A DNA stretch of 64,000 nt, taken from the NCBI GenBank assembly GCA_035693025.1, contig DASSHI010000015.1, positions 1 to 64,000 on the forward strand, written 5' to 3'. The DNA is from VRUE01 sp035693025. GTDB taxonomy: Bacteria; Actinomycetota; Thermoleophilia; Solirubrobacterales; 70-9. Position numbers and translations under genes: made by a program. Below the pieces are notes generated by a model, which was not told the DNA's origin, made no database searches, and was given only the letters and a program-made list of their open reading frames with translations. Of this stretch, positions 25,776-33,852 are shown piece by piece (the first letter of the stretch is position 1; the number at the start of each line of letters is the position of its first letter).

Positions 25776-26711
25776 GTGAGCGACCGGGTCACGGTGGTCA
25801 GCGGCGGCCGCTCGATGGAGCGGGGAATCAGCCTGCGCTCCGGGCGCCGCGCGGCAAGCGCGCTCGAGGATCTCGGCTTCGAGGTCGCCGTGGTCGACCC
25901 CGACCACCGCTTCGTCCGCCACACGATCGAGCATCGGCCCGCCTTCGTCTTCGTCGCGATGCACGGCCGCGGGGGGGAGGACGGGACGCTGCAGGACATC
26001 CTCGAGATCCTCGGCGTCCCCTACACCGGGTCCGACGTCCACGCCAGCGCCCGCTGCCTCGACAAGCACGCCTTCAAGCAGATCCTCACCGCGGCCGGCC
26101 TGGCGACGCCCCGCTGGCACTCGTTCAACCGCGAGGCGTTCTCCCAGTTCGGCGCGGGGGAGACGCTGCCCGCGCTGACCGAGCAGCTCGGCTTCCCCCT
26201 GGTCGTCAAGCCGGCCAGGGAGGGATCGTCGCTGGGGATCAAGGTCGTGCGCGGTCCCGACGAGTTCCTCGCGGCGATCGTCGGCGCCTTCAACTACGAC
26301 GATCGGGTCCTGATCGAGCGCTTCGTCGAAGGCCGCGAGCTGGCCGTCACGGTGATCGGTCCGGCCGCGGAGCCGCGCGCGCTGCCGGTGGTCGAAATCG
26401 TCACCGCCGAGCCCTATTACACCTTCACCGCCCACTATGAGACCGGCGCCGCCACCCTGAAAGTCGCTGAGCTGGATGGCGCCGAGCTGGAGCTCGTGCA
26501 GCGCGTGGCCTGCGAGGCTTACTCGCTCGCGGGCTGTCGCGACCTGGCTCGGGTGGACATAATCCTCGACGAGGCGGCCCCCCAGATTCTCGAGATCAAC
26601 ACCGTGCCGGGGCTGACCGAGACCGGGCCCACCCCGTTTGCCGCCGATGCGGCGGGGATGGACTTCGACGAGCTGATCGCCGCGATCACCCGTCGGGTGA
26701 GCGGACGCTGA
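25776..26711 (+). CDS. Second D-Ala-D-Ala-ligase-type ATP-grasp enzyme
   Basis: A 311-residue shorter paralogue of the preceding gene. The motifs are GGRSMERGISLRSG, AMHGRGGEDGTLQD, PLVVKPAREGSSLGIKVV, ARVDIILDE and ILEINTVPGLT. The omega-loop (YYTFTAHYETGAATL) has His where ordinary ligases carry Lys in the AKY motif. The acceptor or second substrate may therefore differ. The tandem arrangement with a 7-base gap implies co-translation. It could be the housekeeping Ddl with the longer copy specialised, or the reverse; the sequence alone does not decide. Confidence 0.85.
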   Translation: MSDRVTVVSGGRSMERGISLRSGRRAASALEDLGFEVAVVDPDHRFVRHTIEHRPAFVFVAMHGRGGEDGTLQDILEILGVPYTGSDVHASARCLDKHAFKQILTAAGLATPRWHSFNREAFSQFGAGETLPALTEQLGFPLVVKPAREGSSLGIKVVRGPDEFLAAIVGAFNYDDRVLIERFVEGRELAVTVIGPAAEPRALPVVEIVTAEPYYTFTAHYETGAATLKVAELDGAELELVQRVACEAYSLAGCRDLARVDIILDEAAPQILEINTVPGLTETGPTPFAADAAGMDFDELIAAITRRVSGR

Positions 26712-26718
26712 CTCCGAC

Positions 26719-26958
26719 CTAGCGCGTGGCGCTGGCCCGCTCGGCTTGGGCGACCAGCTCCGAAAGCGGGATGTCCAGCGCGCTTGCGAGCTTGAAGAGG
26801 TTGCGGAAGCTCGGGTTTCGCAACCCCCGCTCGATCTCACTTACGTAGGTGCGATGCATTCCGGCGAGGTCCGCAAGACCCTCCTGAGAGAGTCCGTCGA
26901 TTTCGCCCCGCCGCTTACGTATGGCTTCGCCAAGAGCCTTTAAAGCCGCCTCCGACAC
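26719..26958 (-). CDS. XRE-family helix-turn-helix regulator
   Basis: A 79-residue Cro/CI-type DNA-binding protein that is nothing but the HTH fold: KRRGEIDGLSQEGLADLAGM, HRTYVSEIERGLRNPS, NLFKLASALDIPLSEL. It ends 7 bases from the convergent ligase stop. Its promoter must lie in 26959-27188. The target is unknown. Confidence 0.88.
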   Translation of the reverse strand: MSEAALKALGEAIRKRRGEIDGLSQEGLADLAGMHRTYVSEIERGLRNPSFRNLFKLASALDIPLSELVAQAERASATR

Positions 26959-27111
26959 GCGCGGAGCCTGTCAGCTATCTCGTTACGAGTCTACAGAATA
27001 TAAGTAGCTTGCACGCAGTCTTACCACCTTTCGCGTACCGACAAAAAACCTCCCCCACGACGAAGCGCGGAAAAACACGGTTAGACCGGTCGAGTAATTT
27101 CCGCCAGCTAG

Positions 27112-27135
27112 TCACTGTCAAAAGTGTGTCAGTGA
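27112..27135 (-). promoter_or_regulatory. Inverted repeat upstream of the XRE gene
   Basis: TCACTG (27112-27117) and CAGTGA (27130-27135) form a 6-bp inverted repeat around GTGTGT-containing sequence. It lies in the 230-base AT-richer gap upstream of the XRE regulator and downstream of the methyltransferase gene. It may be an operator for the XRE protein or simply part of a terminator. No other feature is seen in 26959-27188. Confidence 0.3.
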
Positions 27136-27188
27136 AAAAGACCGGCGACTACAAGTGAGGGTTCGAAAAGGCAGACGGTGTGCCGCAC

Positions 27189-27983
27189 TCAGGCGCGCCG
27201 TGCCATGTAGACGGCCTTGGAGTGAATCAGTTCTTCGACCGGCTGCTTGGGCACCGCGTCGAAGCCGTGGCCGTAGACGTCCAGGCACTCCAGGCCGGCC
27301 GCCTCCAGTTGCGCAAGCACCTCCGCTTCGGGGAAGTGACGCTGCCGGTGCACGTGGGCTTCGAAGCGTTCGGCGTCCTCGCCCGCCTCGACTTCGAAGC
27401 GCGCTTCGCCGATCGAGCCCGGCGCCGCGTCGCCGGACCCTTGGCCGCGCCAGACCAGCGTGCGGCCGTGGCGCTGCACCCGTTGCTCTTCGGCGAAGAA
27501 GGTGCGGTAGGACTGCAGGCAGTTGAGGTCGAACATCAGCAGCCCCTCGGGGGCCAGGTTCGCCCGCATCCCACTCAGCGCCATCTGCAGTTCCTCGGGG
27601 CTGAGCAGATAGTTGAGCGCGTCGTCCAGTGCCCAGACGAGGTCGAATTCGCCGAACCGCGGCAGCTCCCGCATGTCGGCCACCGAAAGCCGTGCGGCGC
27701 CCGGGGCCTTGGCCCGGGCCAGCTCCAGCATCGAAGCTGAGATGTCGCAGGCGGTCACCTCCCATCCCCGCTCCAGCATCGGCAGGAAGCTCTTTCCCGT
27801 TCCGCAGCCGACGTCGAGCAGACGATGACCGCTCAACCCGTGGCGGCGGAGCTTGGGAAGGAGGTTGCCCAGCCACAGCTCGTAGTCGTGGTGGGCGGTG
27901 AAATCGTCATAGAGGGGCGCCAAGGCCTCATAGGCCCGCTCGGCCCACCTGTCCTCCGCTTGCACTGCCGATGGTGGATTCAT
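27189..27983 (-). CDS. Class I SAM-dependent methyltransferase
   Basis: A 264-residue methyltransferase with motif I LLDVGCGTGKS (residues about 55-65), ACDISASMLELA (motif II) and FDLVWALDDALNYL (motif IV). The C-terminal half has a beta-rich insertion (RTFFAEEQRVQRHGRTLVWR) as in small-molecule methyltransferases. No signal peptide. It is divergent from the ECF sigma factor gene. The substrate cannot be told. Confidence 0.85.
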   Translation of the reverse strand: MNPPSAVQAEDRWAERAYEALAPLYDDFTAHHDYELWLGNLLPKLRRHGLSGHRLLDVGCGTGKSFLPMLERGWEVTACDISASMLELARAKAPGAARLSVADMRELPRFGEFDLVWALDDALNYLLSPEELQMALSGMRANLAPEGLLMFDLNCLQSYRTFFAEEQRVQRHGRTLVWRGQGSGDAAPGSIGEARFEVEAGEDAERFEAHVHRQRHFPEAEVLAQLEAAGLECLDVYGHGFDAVPKQPVEELIHSKAVYMARRA

Positions 27984-28049
27984 GGCGGCCTTGACCGGGA
28001 TTAGTTCTTAATAGTTCCATTGATCAGTTCTGCTAGTCTGCTCCGAATC

Positions 28050-28565
28050 GTGGAGGTCCGTCGTCTCGATCATCGGGTTGGCAGGGAGGCCGGTTTAGGC
28101 GAGGGCTGGGACTGGGACGAGGCCCGTCGCTTCTGCCTCAGGTTCGCCTTCCGCTACGCGAAGAACCAGGCCGAGGCCGAGGACATCGCCCAGGACGCGA
28201 TGGTCCGCGCCTGGCGCAAACGCGACTCGCTGCGCGACGCGGCGGCGCGCAAGTCCTGGCTGGCGACGATCGTCCGCAACGAGGCCCTGCGCGAGCTCAC
28301 GCGCAAGCGCCCGTTCGCGAGCGACCTGCTCGAAGTCACAGAGGGGCGCGACGACGATCGCGTCCTGGCGACGGTCGAGCGCGCCGACCTCCAGGCCGCG
28401 CTGGAGCGGCTCAACAAGCGTGACCGCCAACTCGTGCGGTTGCGCTACGACGAGGACATGACCCAGGAGGCGATCGCCCGCCGTCTCGGCATCCCCCTGG
28501 GCACGGTCAAGGTCCGGCTGCATCGGGTGCGCGCCAAGCTGCGCCGCTCGCTTGCGGCTGTCTAG
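28050..28565 (+). CDS. ECF-type RNA polymerase sigma factor
   Basis: About 171 residues. Sigma-2 is FCLRFAFRYAKNQAEAEDIA with the following QDAMVRAWRKRD. A linker follows, then sigma-4 LERLNKRDRQLVRLRYDEDM, TQEAIARRLGIPLGTVKVRL. The start is placed at GTG 28050; a TTG at 28020 in frame is less likely. No anti-sigma factor gene is adjacent (TetR follows on the other strand), so it may be controlled otherwise or act through a distant partner. Confidence 0.88.
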   Translation: MEVRRLDHRVGREAGLGEGWDWDEARRFCLRFAFRYAKNQAEAEDIAQDAMVRAWRKRDSLRDAAARKSWLATIVRNEALRELTRKRPFASDLLEVTEGRDDDRVLATVERADLQAALERLNKRDRQLVRLRYDEDMTQEAIARRLGIPLGTVKVRLHRVRAKLRRSLAAV

Positions 28566-28604
28566 AGATCCGGGGAGGCGGGCGGTCAGGCGAGGCGCGG
28601 GGCC

Positions 28605-29213
28605 TCAGCCGGCCGCTGCTGCCCGCCGCATCTCCTCGGTCGCGGCGCTCGGGCCGATGTAGGGGACGAGCATCGCGAAGAGCAGGTCGGGGAGGAGCTT
28701 GGGCAGGCGCTCAGCCCGCCCGGTCAGGAGCTCGTCGAAGATCAGCCCCGAGACCGCGCCGGCGGCCATCAGGCCGATGTTCTGGGGCAGCTCGCGGCCG
28801 TCGGCCAGCGCCTCGCCTTCGGCGAGGTACTCGGTCAGCCGGCTGATGGCGTTCCAGTGGCGCTGGCGGGCGTCGGCGCCGGCCGCGGCGACCTCGACGA
28901 TCGCCGTCCGCGCCAGCTCGGGGTCGAGGGCGAACATCTCGACCACGGTGGCCAGGCCGGCGCGCATCCGCTCCAGCCAGGGCTGGTCGGCGTCGCAGTT
29001 GGCCACGACCGCGTCGAGCACCCGTTCGACGACCAGGTCATAGGCGGCCAGAAAGCACTCGTGCTTGTCGTCGAAGTGCTTGTAGAAGGTCGTGCGGGAG
29101 ACGTCTGCCTCCGCGATCACGTCGGCGACAGCGGTCGCCTTGTAGCCCTTGCGGCCGACCACCCGCACCATCGCCTCGAGGATCAGTTGCCGCCGCGTTT
29201 CGCTGCCTGCCAT
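28605..29213 (-). CDS. TetR-family regulator (1 of 3 in tandem)
   Basis: A 202-residue repressor-type protein. HTH: AVADVIAEADVSRTTFYKHF. The C-terminal ligand-binding domain ends in the segment LLPDLLFAMLVPYIGPSAA, shared with the two neighbouring TetR proteins. ATG 29213 is preferred; an upstream ATG at 29255 is in frame. The TetR box motif GTGTAC-N4-GCGTTT lies at 29265-29280. The three tandem genes have very similar ends (VPYIGP / VPYLGQ), pointing to duplication. Confidence 0.88.
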   Translation of the reverse strand: MAGSETRRQLILEAMVRVVGRKGYKATAVADVIAEADVSRTTFYKHFDDKHECFLAAYDLVVERVLDAVVANCDADQPWLERMRAGLATVVEMFALDPELARTAIVEVAAAGADARQRHWNAISRLTEYLAEGEALADGRELPQNIGLMAAGAVSGLIFDELLTGRAERLPKLLPDLLFAMLVPYIGPSAATEEMRRAAAAG

Positions 29214-29264
29214 CGGCCCTCCCGGCAGGGTTGAACTATCGGGTATATGGATCATAGCGGCAAT

Positions 29265-29280
29265 GTGTACGCGGGCGTTT
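29265..29280 (+). promoter_or_regulatory. GTGTAC-N4-GCGTTT motif near TetR gene 1
   Basis: GTGTACGCGGGCGTTT, followed by ATCG, is the degenerate third copy of the element found at 30661-30679 and 59545-59563. It lies upstream of the first TetR gene and across the 3' end of the second, and is inverted relative to the gene compared with the other copies. Confidence 0.4.
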
Positions 29281-29947
29281 ATCGAGTCAGCCTCTCGACC
29301 TCCCTTGCTGCCGCATCCGGGCCGATATACGGAACTAGCGTCGCAAAGATCACGTCTGAAAGCAAGCAGGGAAGCTGCTCGGCGCGCCCCGCAACGAGCT
29401 CGTCGGAGATCAGGCCGGTGACACCCCCGATCGCCATGCGGGAGGTATTGGCGGGCAGGCCGCGACCGCCGGAGGCGTAGTCGCGCCCCTCCTCGAAGAG
29501 CGGCGTCAGGCGCTGTATGGCGGCCCGGTAGCGCCGCTGTGCCAGCGGGCCCGCGTTGCCGATGTCGACCAGCGAGAGCCGCGCCAGCGCCGGCTCTTCG
29601 GCGAGCAGCTCGAGCAGCGCCGCAAGGCCGGCCGCCGCCCGGTCGGGCCAGCTCGCCTGCGCCTCATAGGCAGCGCTGACCCGCCGCACGAGCACGTCGA
29701 CCGCGTTGTCGTAGGCGGCGAGGAAGCATTGCTCCTTGTCGTCGAAGAGCTCGTAGAAGGTCGTGCGCGAGACGCCCGCCTCCTTGGTCAGGTCGCCGAT
29801 CGTCATCGCCGCGAAGCCTTTCTCCGCTACGACCCGCACGGCGGCCTCGAGCAGTCGCTCACGCTGGGAGCGGGCGATCACCTCTGGCGGCAGCCGGTGA
29901 CGTCCGCGCGGAGGGCGCCACCGGTCTCCCCCCCTGCCCTGCTCCAC
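29279..29947 (-). CDS. TetR-family regulator (2 of 3 in tandem)
   Basis: A 222-residue TetR protein. HTH: TIGDLTKEAGVSRTTFYELF (about 48-67). The N-terminal 25 residues are basic and disordered. The C-terminus carries AEQLPCLLSDVIFATLVPYI like its neighbours. It starts five bases after the stop of the third TetR gene, so they are probably on one transcript. The ligand is unknown. Confidence 0.88.
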   Translation of the reverse strand: MEQGRGGDRWRPPRGRHRLPPEVIARSQRERLLEAAVRVVAEKGFAAMTIGDLTKEAGVSRTTFYELFDDKEQCFLAAYDNAVDVLVRRVSAAYEAQASWPDRAAAGLAALLELLAEEPALARLSLVDIGNAGPLAQRRYRAAIQRLTPLFEEGRDYASGGRGLPANTSRMAIGGVTGLISDELVAGRAEQLPCLLSDVIFATLVPYIGPDAAAREVERLTR

Positions 29948-29952
29948 TCCGG

Positions 29953-30657
29953 TCAGCCCCCGGGTGGGCTCAGAGGCTCTGCCTCTAGGAGTTTCTCGGC
30001 CTGGCGGGATTGGCGCAGCGCCTCGTCCTGGCCGAGGTAGGGAACGGTCGTGATGTAGACGATGTCCGGCAGCAGCTCGCGCAGCCGCTCGGCGTTGCCG
30101 GCGAGGATCTGGCCGACGATCAGCGACTCGGCGCCGGAGAGCGCGGCGCGTCCGGCGCTGGAGGGGATCGCTTCCTCCTCGATCGGATCGTCGCGGCCGC
30201 GGTCGAGCAGCGACTGCAGGACCCGCTTGCCGGACGAGTAGAGCTCGAACGCGCGGTCGCCGGTGGCGGGCGCCTCGACCAGCGCCATGCGGGCAAAGGC
30301 AGGGCGGCTCGCCAGCAGGTCGAGGAACTCGGCGACCGCATCCCGGACCATCGTCGCCCAGGGCTTGTCCGGAGAGTAGACCGAGAGGATGCGCCCCATC
30401 GCGTCGGCGAGCGAGACCTCCATCGCTGCGTGGAAGCAGTCCTCCTTGTCCTTGAAGAGCTCGTAGAAGGTGGCGCGCGAGACGCCGGCGGGCTCGCAGA
30501 TGTCGGCGATCGTCGTCGCGCCATACCCTTTGCCCGCGCAGCTGTCCGCCATCGCGACGAGGATCCGTTCGCGCTGGGAGTGGGCGACGAGCGGCTCGGT
30601 GAGATCCTCACGTCCGGCGGGTAGCTGCTCCCTCTCGATCACTCCGCTCAAATTCAC
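29953..30657 (-). CDS. TetR-family regulator (3 of 3 in tandem), divergent from gadB
   Basis: A 234-residue TetR protein. HTH: TIADICEPAGVSRATFYELF. The C-terminal part has LSGAESLIVGQILAGNAERL and a PYLGQ end. Translation from GTG 30657 is possible only if the mRNA starts very close, since the -10-like TACAAT of the 19-bp element is 10 bases upstream; an internal start is an alternative. It is divergent from gadB, 95 bases away, and may control it. Closest in the window to the TetR at 58909-59538. Confidence 0.87.
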   Translation of the reverse strand: MNLSGVIEREQLPAGREDLTEPLVAHSQRERILVAMADSCAGKGYGATTIADICEPAGVSRATFYELFKDKEDCFHAAMEVSLADAMGRILSVYSPDKPWATMVRDAVAEFLDLLASRPAFARMALVEAPATGDRAFELYSSGKRVLQSLLDRGRDDPIEEEAIPSSAGRAALSGAESLIVGQILAGNAERLRELLPDIVYITTVPYLGQDEALRQSRQAEKLLEAEPLSPPGG

Positions 30658-30660
30658 GAT

Positions 30661-30679
30661 AAACGCGATTGTACACCCC
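30661..30679 (-). promoter_or_regulatory. 19-bp element shared by two TetR genes, copy A
   Basis: AAACGCGATTGTACACCCC on the plus strand, read by the TetR gene as GGGGTGTACAATCGCGTTT. It is identical to 59545-59563, directly upstream of another TetR gene 29 kb away. It contains TACAAT, a good -10 hexamer, so it may be a promoter-operator for both regulators. Confidence 0.6.
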
Positions 30680-30711
30680 CGGCGTATCTCTGTGGACGCT
30701 TGAGTACCGAG

Positions 30712-30722
30712 TTAATAATTAA
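30712..30722 (+). promoter_or_regulatory. AT-rich inverted repeat upstream of gadB
   Basis: TTAATAATTAA, a perfect inverted repeat with one central base, starts 41 bases before the gadB ATG in the divergent tetR-gadB gap. Such an AT-rich palindrome is out of place in GC-rich DNA. It may be part of the gadB promoter or an operator for the TetR protein. Confidence 0.4.
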
Positions 30723-30752
30723 TCTCCCCGGCCCGACCCGACTAGGAGTCCT

Positions 30753-32129
30753 ATGAACAAGCCACTCAGCGGCGAAGAGGCAGCGAAGCTCTACGGGAAC
30801 CGCTTTCTCACCGAAGACGCTCCCGCCGCCGCCTTTCCGCCCAGCGGGATGGCGGCGCTGGACGCGATGCGCCTGGTCGACGAGGAACTGGCGCTGGAGG
30901 GCGACCCGCAGCGCAACCTCGCCACCTTCGTCACCACCTGGATGGAGCCGGAGGCGCAGCGGATCATCGCCGAGAACCTCTATCGCAACTTCATCGACCA
31001 CGCCGAGTATCCGATCTCGGCCGAGATCGAGAAACGCTGCATCCGCATGCTCGCCGACCTCTACCACGCCCCCGGCGAGACGACCGGCACCCGCACCCAG
31101 GGCTCTTCGGAGGCGATCATGCTCGGCGCCCTCTCGCTGAAGTGGAAGTGGAAGCAGCGCCGCGAAGCCGAATCGAAGCCGGTCGACAAGCCGAACCTGA
31201 TCTTCGGCGGCGACGTGCACGTCGTCTGGGAGAAGTTCTGTCGCTACTTCGACGTCGAGCCGCGGATCGTGCCCCTGCAGGACGGCAAATACGTGATCGG
31301 GCCCGAGGACGTGCAGCCCCACGTCGACGAGAACACGATCGGGGTCGCCGCGGTGCTCGGCACCACCTTCACCGGCCACGCCGATGACATCGTCGGGATC
31401 AACGAGCTGCTCGTCGACCTCAAGGGCGAGCGGGGCCTCGACGTGCCGCTCCACATCGACGCCGCCAGCGGCGGCTTCGTCTGGCCCTTCCTCTATCCGG
31501 ACTCCGAATGGGACTTCCGCCTCGAGCAGGTGCGCTCGATCAACGTCTCGGGCCACAAGTTCGGCCTCGTCTACCCGGGAATCGGCTGGCTCGTCTTCCG
31601 GGAGGAATCCGACCTCGCCGAGGATCTCGTCTTCTACGAGAACTACCTGGGGAAAACCGATGCGACCTTCACGCTCAACTTCTCGACCGGCGCCTCGATG
31701 GTGCTCGCCCAGTACTACAACTTCGTCCGCTACGGGCGCGACGGCTACACCTACGTCATGAAGGCGATGCAGGCCAATGCGAAGACCCTGGCGGAGAAGC
31801 TCGCGGCCGCCGGCGGCTTCGAGCTGATCGGCGACGGGGAGGAGCAGCTGCCGCTGGTCGCCTTCAGGCTCGCCGGGGAGAAGAGCTACGACGAGTTCGA
31901 CCTCTCCTGGCAGCTGTCAGCCGAGCGCGGCTGGATGCTTCCCGCCTACACGATGCCTCCCAATGCCGAAGACGTGAAGGTCCTGCGTGCGCTGGTCAAG
32001 CAGACGCTCAGCCGCGAGCAGATCGATCGGCTTGCAGACGACATCGAAACCGCCTGCTCGACGCTCGAGCAGAAGGGCGGGGCGCACCCCTCCGAGCGCA
32101 AGGCGATGAAACGCAGCCCGGGCTACTGA
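30753..32129 (+). CDS. gadB: Glutamate decarboxylase
   Basis: A 458-residue PLP enzyme that converts glutamate to GABA and consumes a proton. Visible signatures are the opening GNRFLTEDAPAAAFPPSGM, TRTQGSSEAIMLGALSLKWK, HIDAASGGFVWPF, and SGHKFG with the PLP lysine K269. The length fits GadB/GadA. An AGGAG ribosome-binding site precedes the ATG. The C-terminus is basic. It is alone on its transcript, divergent from a TetR gene, and faces ferritin convergently. The GABA catabolic genes are 5-10 kb downstream. Confidence 0.95.
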   Translation: MNKPLSGEEAAKLYGNRFLTEDAPAAAFPPSGMAALDAMRLVDEELALEGDPQRNLATFVTTWMEPEAQRIIAENLYRNFIDHAEYPISAEIEKRCIRMLADLYHAPGETTGTRTQGSSEAIMLGALSLKWKWKQRREAESKPVDKPNLIFGGDVHVVWEKFCRYFDVEPRIVPLQDGKYVIGPEDVQPHVDENTIGVAAVLGTTFTGHADDIVGINELLVDLKGERGLDVPLHIDAASGGFVWPFLYPDSEWDFRLEQVRSINVSGHKFGLVYPGIGWLVFREESDLAEDLVFYENYLGKTDATFTLNFSTGASMVLAQYYNFVRYGRDGYTYVMKAMQANAKTLAEKLAAAGGFELIGDGEEQLPLVAFRLAGEKSYDEFDLSWQLSAERGWMLPAYTMPPNAEDVKVLRALVKQTLSREQIDRLADDIETACSTLEQKGGAHPSERKAMKRSPGY

Positions 32130-32137
32130 GCCCGGGC
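32116..32137 (+). terminator. Hairpin at the gadB end
   Basis: GCCCGGG (32116-32122) and CCCGGGC (32131-32137) form a GC-rich stem overlapping the gadB stop, in the 21-base gap before the convergent ferritin gene. It has no T tract. It could serve both convergent transcripts. Confidence 0.4.
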
Positions 32138-32150
32138 GCGCCGGTGGGCC

Positions 32151-32684
32151 TTACCCACCCATCCCCGCGGCGGGCGGCGCGGTCGCGTCGGAGCCGCCCT
32201 CGCCAGGCGCCTCGCGTGCGATGTAGTCCTCGGCCAGCAGCAGGTTCTCCTTGGAGCGCTCGACGACGTTGAGCAGGTCGCCCATCAGCGCGACCTCCTC
32301 GACCTGCTCCTTGACGAACCACTGCATGAACTGCTCGGCGCGGTAGTCCTTGACCTCGCGCGCCAGCTCGAACAGGGCGAAGATCTCCTCGCCGACGCGC
32401 TTCTCCTGATCGAGCGCCTTTTTCACCGGCGTCGTCCCGTCGGAGTAGCTCGTCTCCTGCGCCTTGATGTCGGGGATGCGGACCTCCTCGCCGACGTCGA
32501 GCAGGTACTGCACCATCATCATCGCGTGCTCACGCTCCTCCAGCGCCTGGCGGTAGAAGAAGGCGGCGAGGCGCGGTAGGGTTTCGGCGTCGTAGTAGAC
32601 GGCCATCCCGACGTATTGCTGGGAGGCGGCGAACTCGTTGGCGATCTGCTCGTTGAGCGCAGCGGCGAAGCTCTTCTCGGGCAT
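32151..32684 (-). CDS. Ferritin
   Basis: A 177-residue non-haem ferritin of the bacterial Ftn type. Helices carry the ferroxidase residues in LNEQIANEFAASQQYVGMAV, RQALEEREHAMMMVQYLLD and WFVKEQVEEVALMGDLLN. A short Ala/Gly tail follows. The ATG at 32684 fits the family start and a further upstream start would add unrelated residues. It stores iron in the cytoplasm. Confidence 0.9.
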   Translation of the reverse strand: MPEKSFAAALNEQIANEFAASQQYVGMAVYYDAETLPRLAAFFYRQALEEREHAMMMVQYLLDVGEEVRIPDIKAQETSYSDGTTPVKKALDQEKRVGEEIFALFELAREVKDYRAEQFMQWFVKEQVEEVALMGDLLNVVERSKENLLLAEDYIAREAPGEGGSDATAPPAAGMGG

Positions 32685-32753
32685 GGTTCTCCTTGCTCGG
32701 CGGGACGGTGACTGCAACGTAGCCGAAAGCGCGAATTCGGCTGCCCGAAGCGT

Positions 32754-33815
32754 CTATTCGGCCCAGCGAAAGCCGCTCGGGGTCAGCCGCGGCAGCAGCG
32801 GGCTGGTCGGCAGCCCGGGCGGCGGCGGCGATTCGTTGTAGCCGCGGGGGGCGGTGTCGTTGGGGGTGTCGGGATGGAAGAGCGAGGCGAGCACCTGGAT
32901 CTGGCCGCGCCCGACGTCGAGCTCCCACTGGCCGCCGCCGTAGGCGCCGATCCCGTGGTCGGCGCAGTAGTCGTAGGTCTCGCAGAGGTCGCGCAGGCCG
33001 CCGATCCGCGACGGCTTGACGTTGACCATGCGCGGCTGCCAGGGCAGTGCCTCGATGTCGGCGATCGAGTGAATAGGCGCGTCCCAGGTGAGCCGGTCGC
33101 GGACCGGTTCCAGCAGCGGCCGGGTCTCCTCGTTGACGTCCGGGTCCTCGAGCCATGCCTCGGGGAAGGCCTCGATCAACCGGGCGTAGAGCTCGGGGTC
33201 GGTTTCGACGTCGACCGGGGTGCCTTTGTAGAAGCCCTTGAGGTCGAGCGAGTCGACCGCGCCGGTCTCGGCCAGGGCGGCGATCAGCCCCTCGTCCCAG
33301 TCGTTGGTCGGGTCGAGCTTGAAACGCAGGCCGGGGTAGGGGTCGAGCTTGCGGCGCAGCGTCTCGATCGAGGAGGGCTCCTCGGGCCCTCCGGCGAGCC
33401 GCATCGAGCAGACGAAGGTGACCGGGCGAGGATCGCGGCGCAGCGCCTTTGCGACGCCGGTACCGGCCTGCCGCAGGGCCAGGTCGAGCGCCGCTGCCTC
33501 GAAGGCCCAGCGGCGGTAGCGGCGCGAGACGTCGCGCTGCGGCTCGGCCGGGAAGGTGTCGACGCTGCCCATGAAGTCGCAGAACTCGCCCAGCGTGGCG
33601 AATCCGGTCAGGTCGAGCGTCGGGCCCGCGTCCTGCAAGGCGACGTGGTCGAGCGCGTCATAGGTGACGTCCTCGCCCAGGCCGTCCTCGCCGCCGCCCC
33701 AGATGTGGATGACGGTGCTGAGCCGTTCGAAGCCGGGGGTCTGGTACTCGAGCCCCTGCAGCTCGTAGCCCTCGATCTCCAGGGGAAGGTTGGCGAGCAG
33801 GTCGAACGTGGCCAC
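32754..33815 (-). CDS. Enolase-superfamily enzyme (mandelate racemase/muconate cycloisomerase-like)
   Basis: A 353-residue protein with the capping and barrel segments of the enolase superfamily: RRWAFEAAALDLALRQAGTG, GLRFKLDPTNDWDEGL with the KxD region, a WLEDP strand end, NVKPSRIGG and the late YGGGQWELDVGRGQ. Members abstract a proton next to a carboxylate with Mg2+. It resembles o-succinylbenzoate-synthase or dipeptide-epimerase-like enzymes without settling the substrate. It is divergent from the FAD oxidoreductase gene. Confidence 0.78.
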   Translation of the reverse strand: MATFDLLANLPLEIEGYELQGLEYQTPGFERLSTVIHIWGGGEDGLGEDVTYDALDHVALQDAGPTLDLTGFATLGEFCDFMGSVDTFPAEPQRDVSRRYRRWAFEAAALDLALRQAGTGVAKALRRDPRPVTFVCSMRLAGGPEEPSSIETLRRKLDPYPGLRFKLDPTNDWDEGLIAALAETGAVDSLDLKGFYKGTPVDVETDPELYARLIEAFPEAWLEDPDVNEETRPLLEPVRDRLTWDAPIHSIADIEALPWQPRMVNVKPSRIGGLRDLCETYDYCADHGIGAYGGGQWELDVGRGQIQVLASLFHPDTPNDTAPRGYNESPPPPGLPTSPLLPRLTPSGFRWAE

Positions 33816-33852
33816 GAAGGCACCCTACCGAGGTGGCACACTGGCCAAACGG

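Noticed and set aside
24302..25999. Long minus-strand open frame opposite the D-Ala-D-Ala ligase
   Set aside because: It is antisense to a clear ATP-grasp enzyme and has low-complexity composition.
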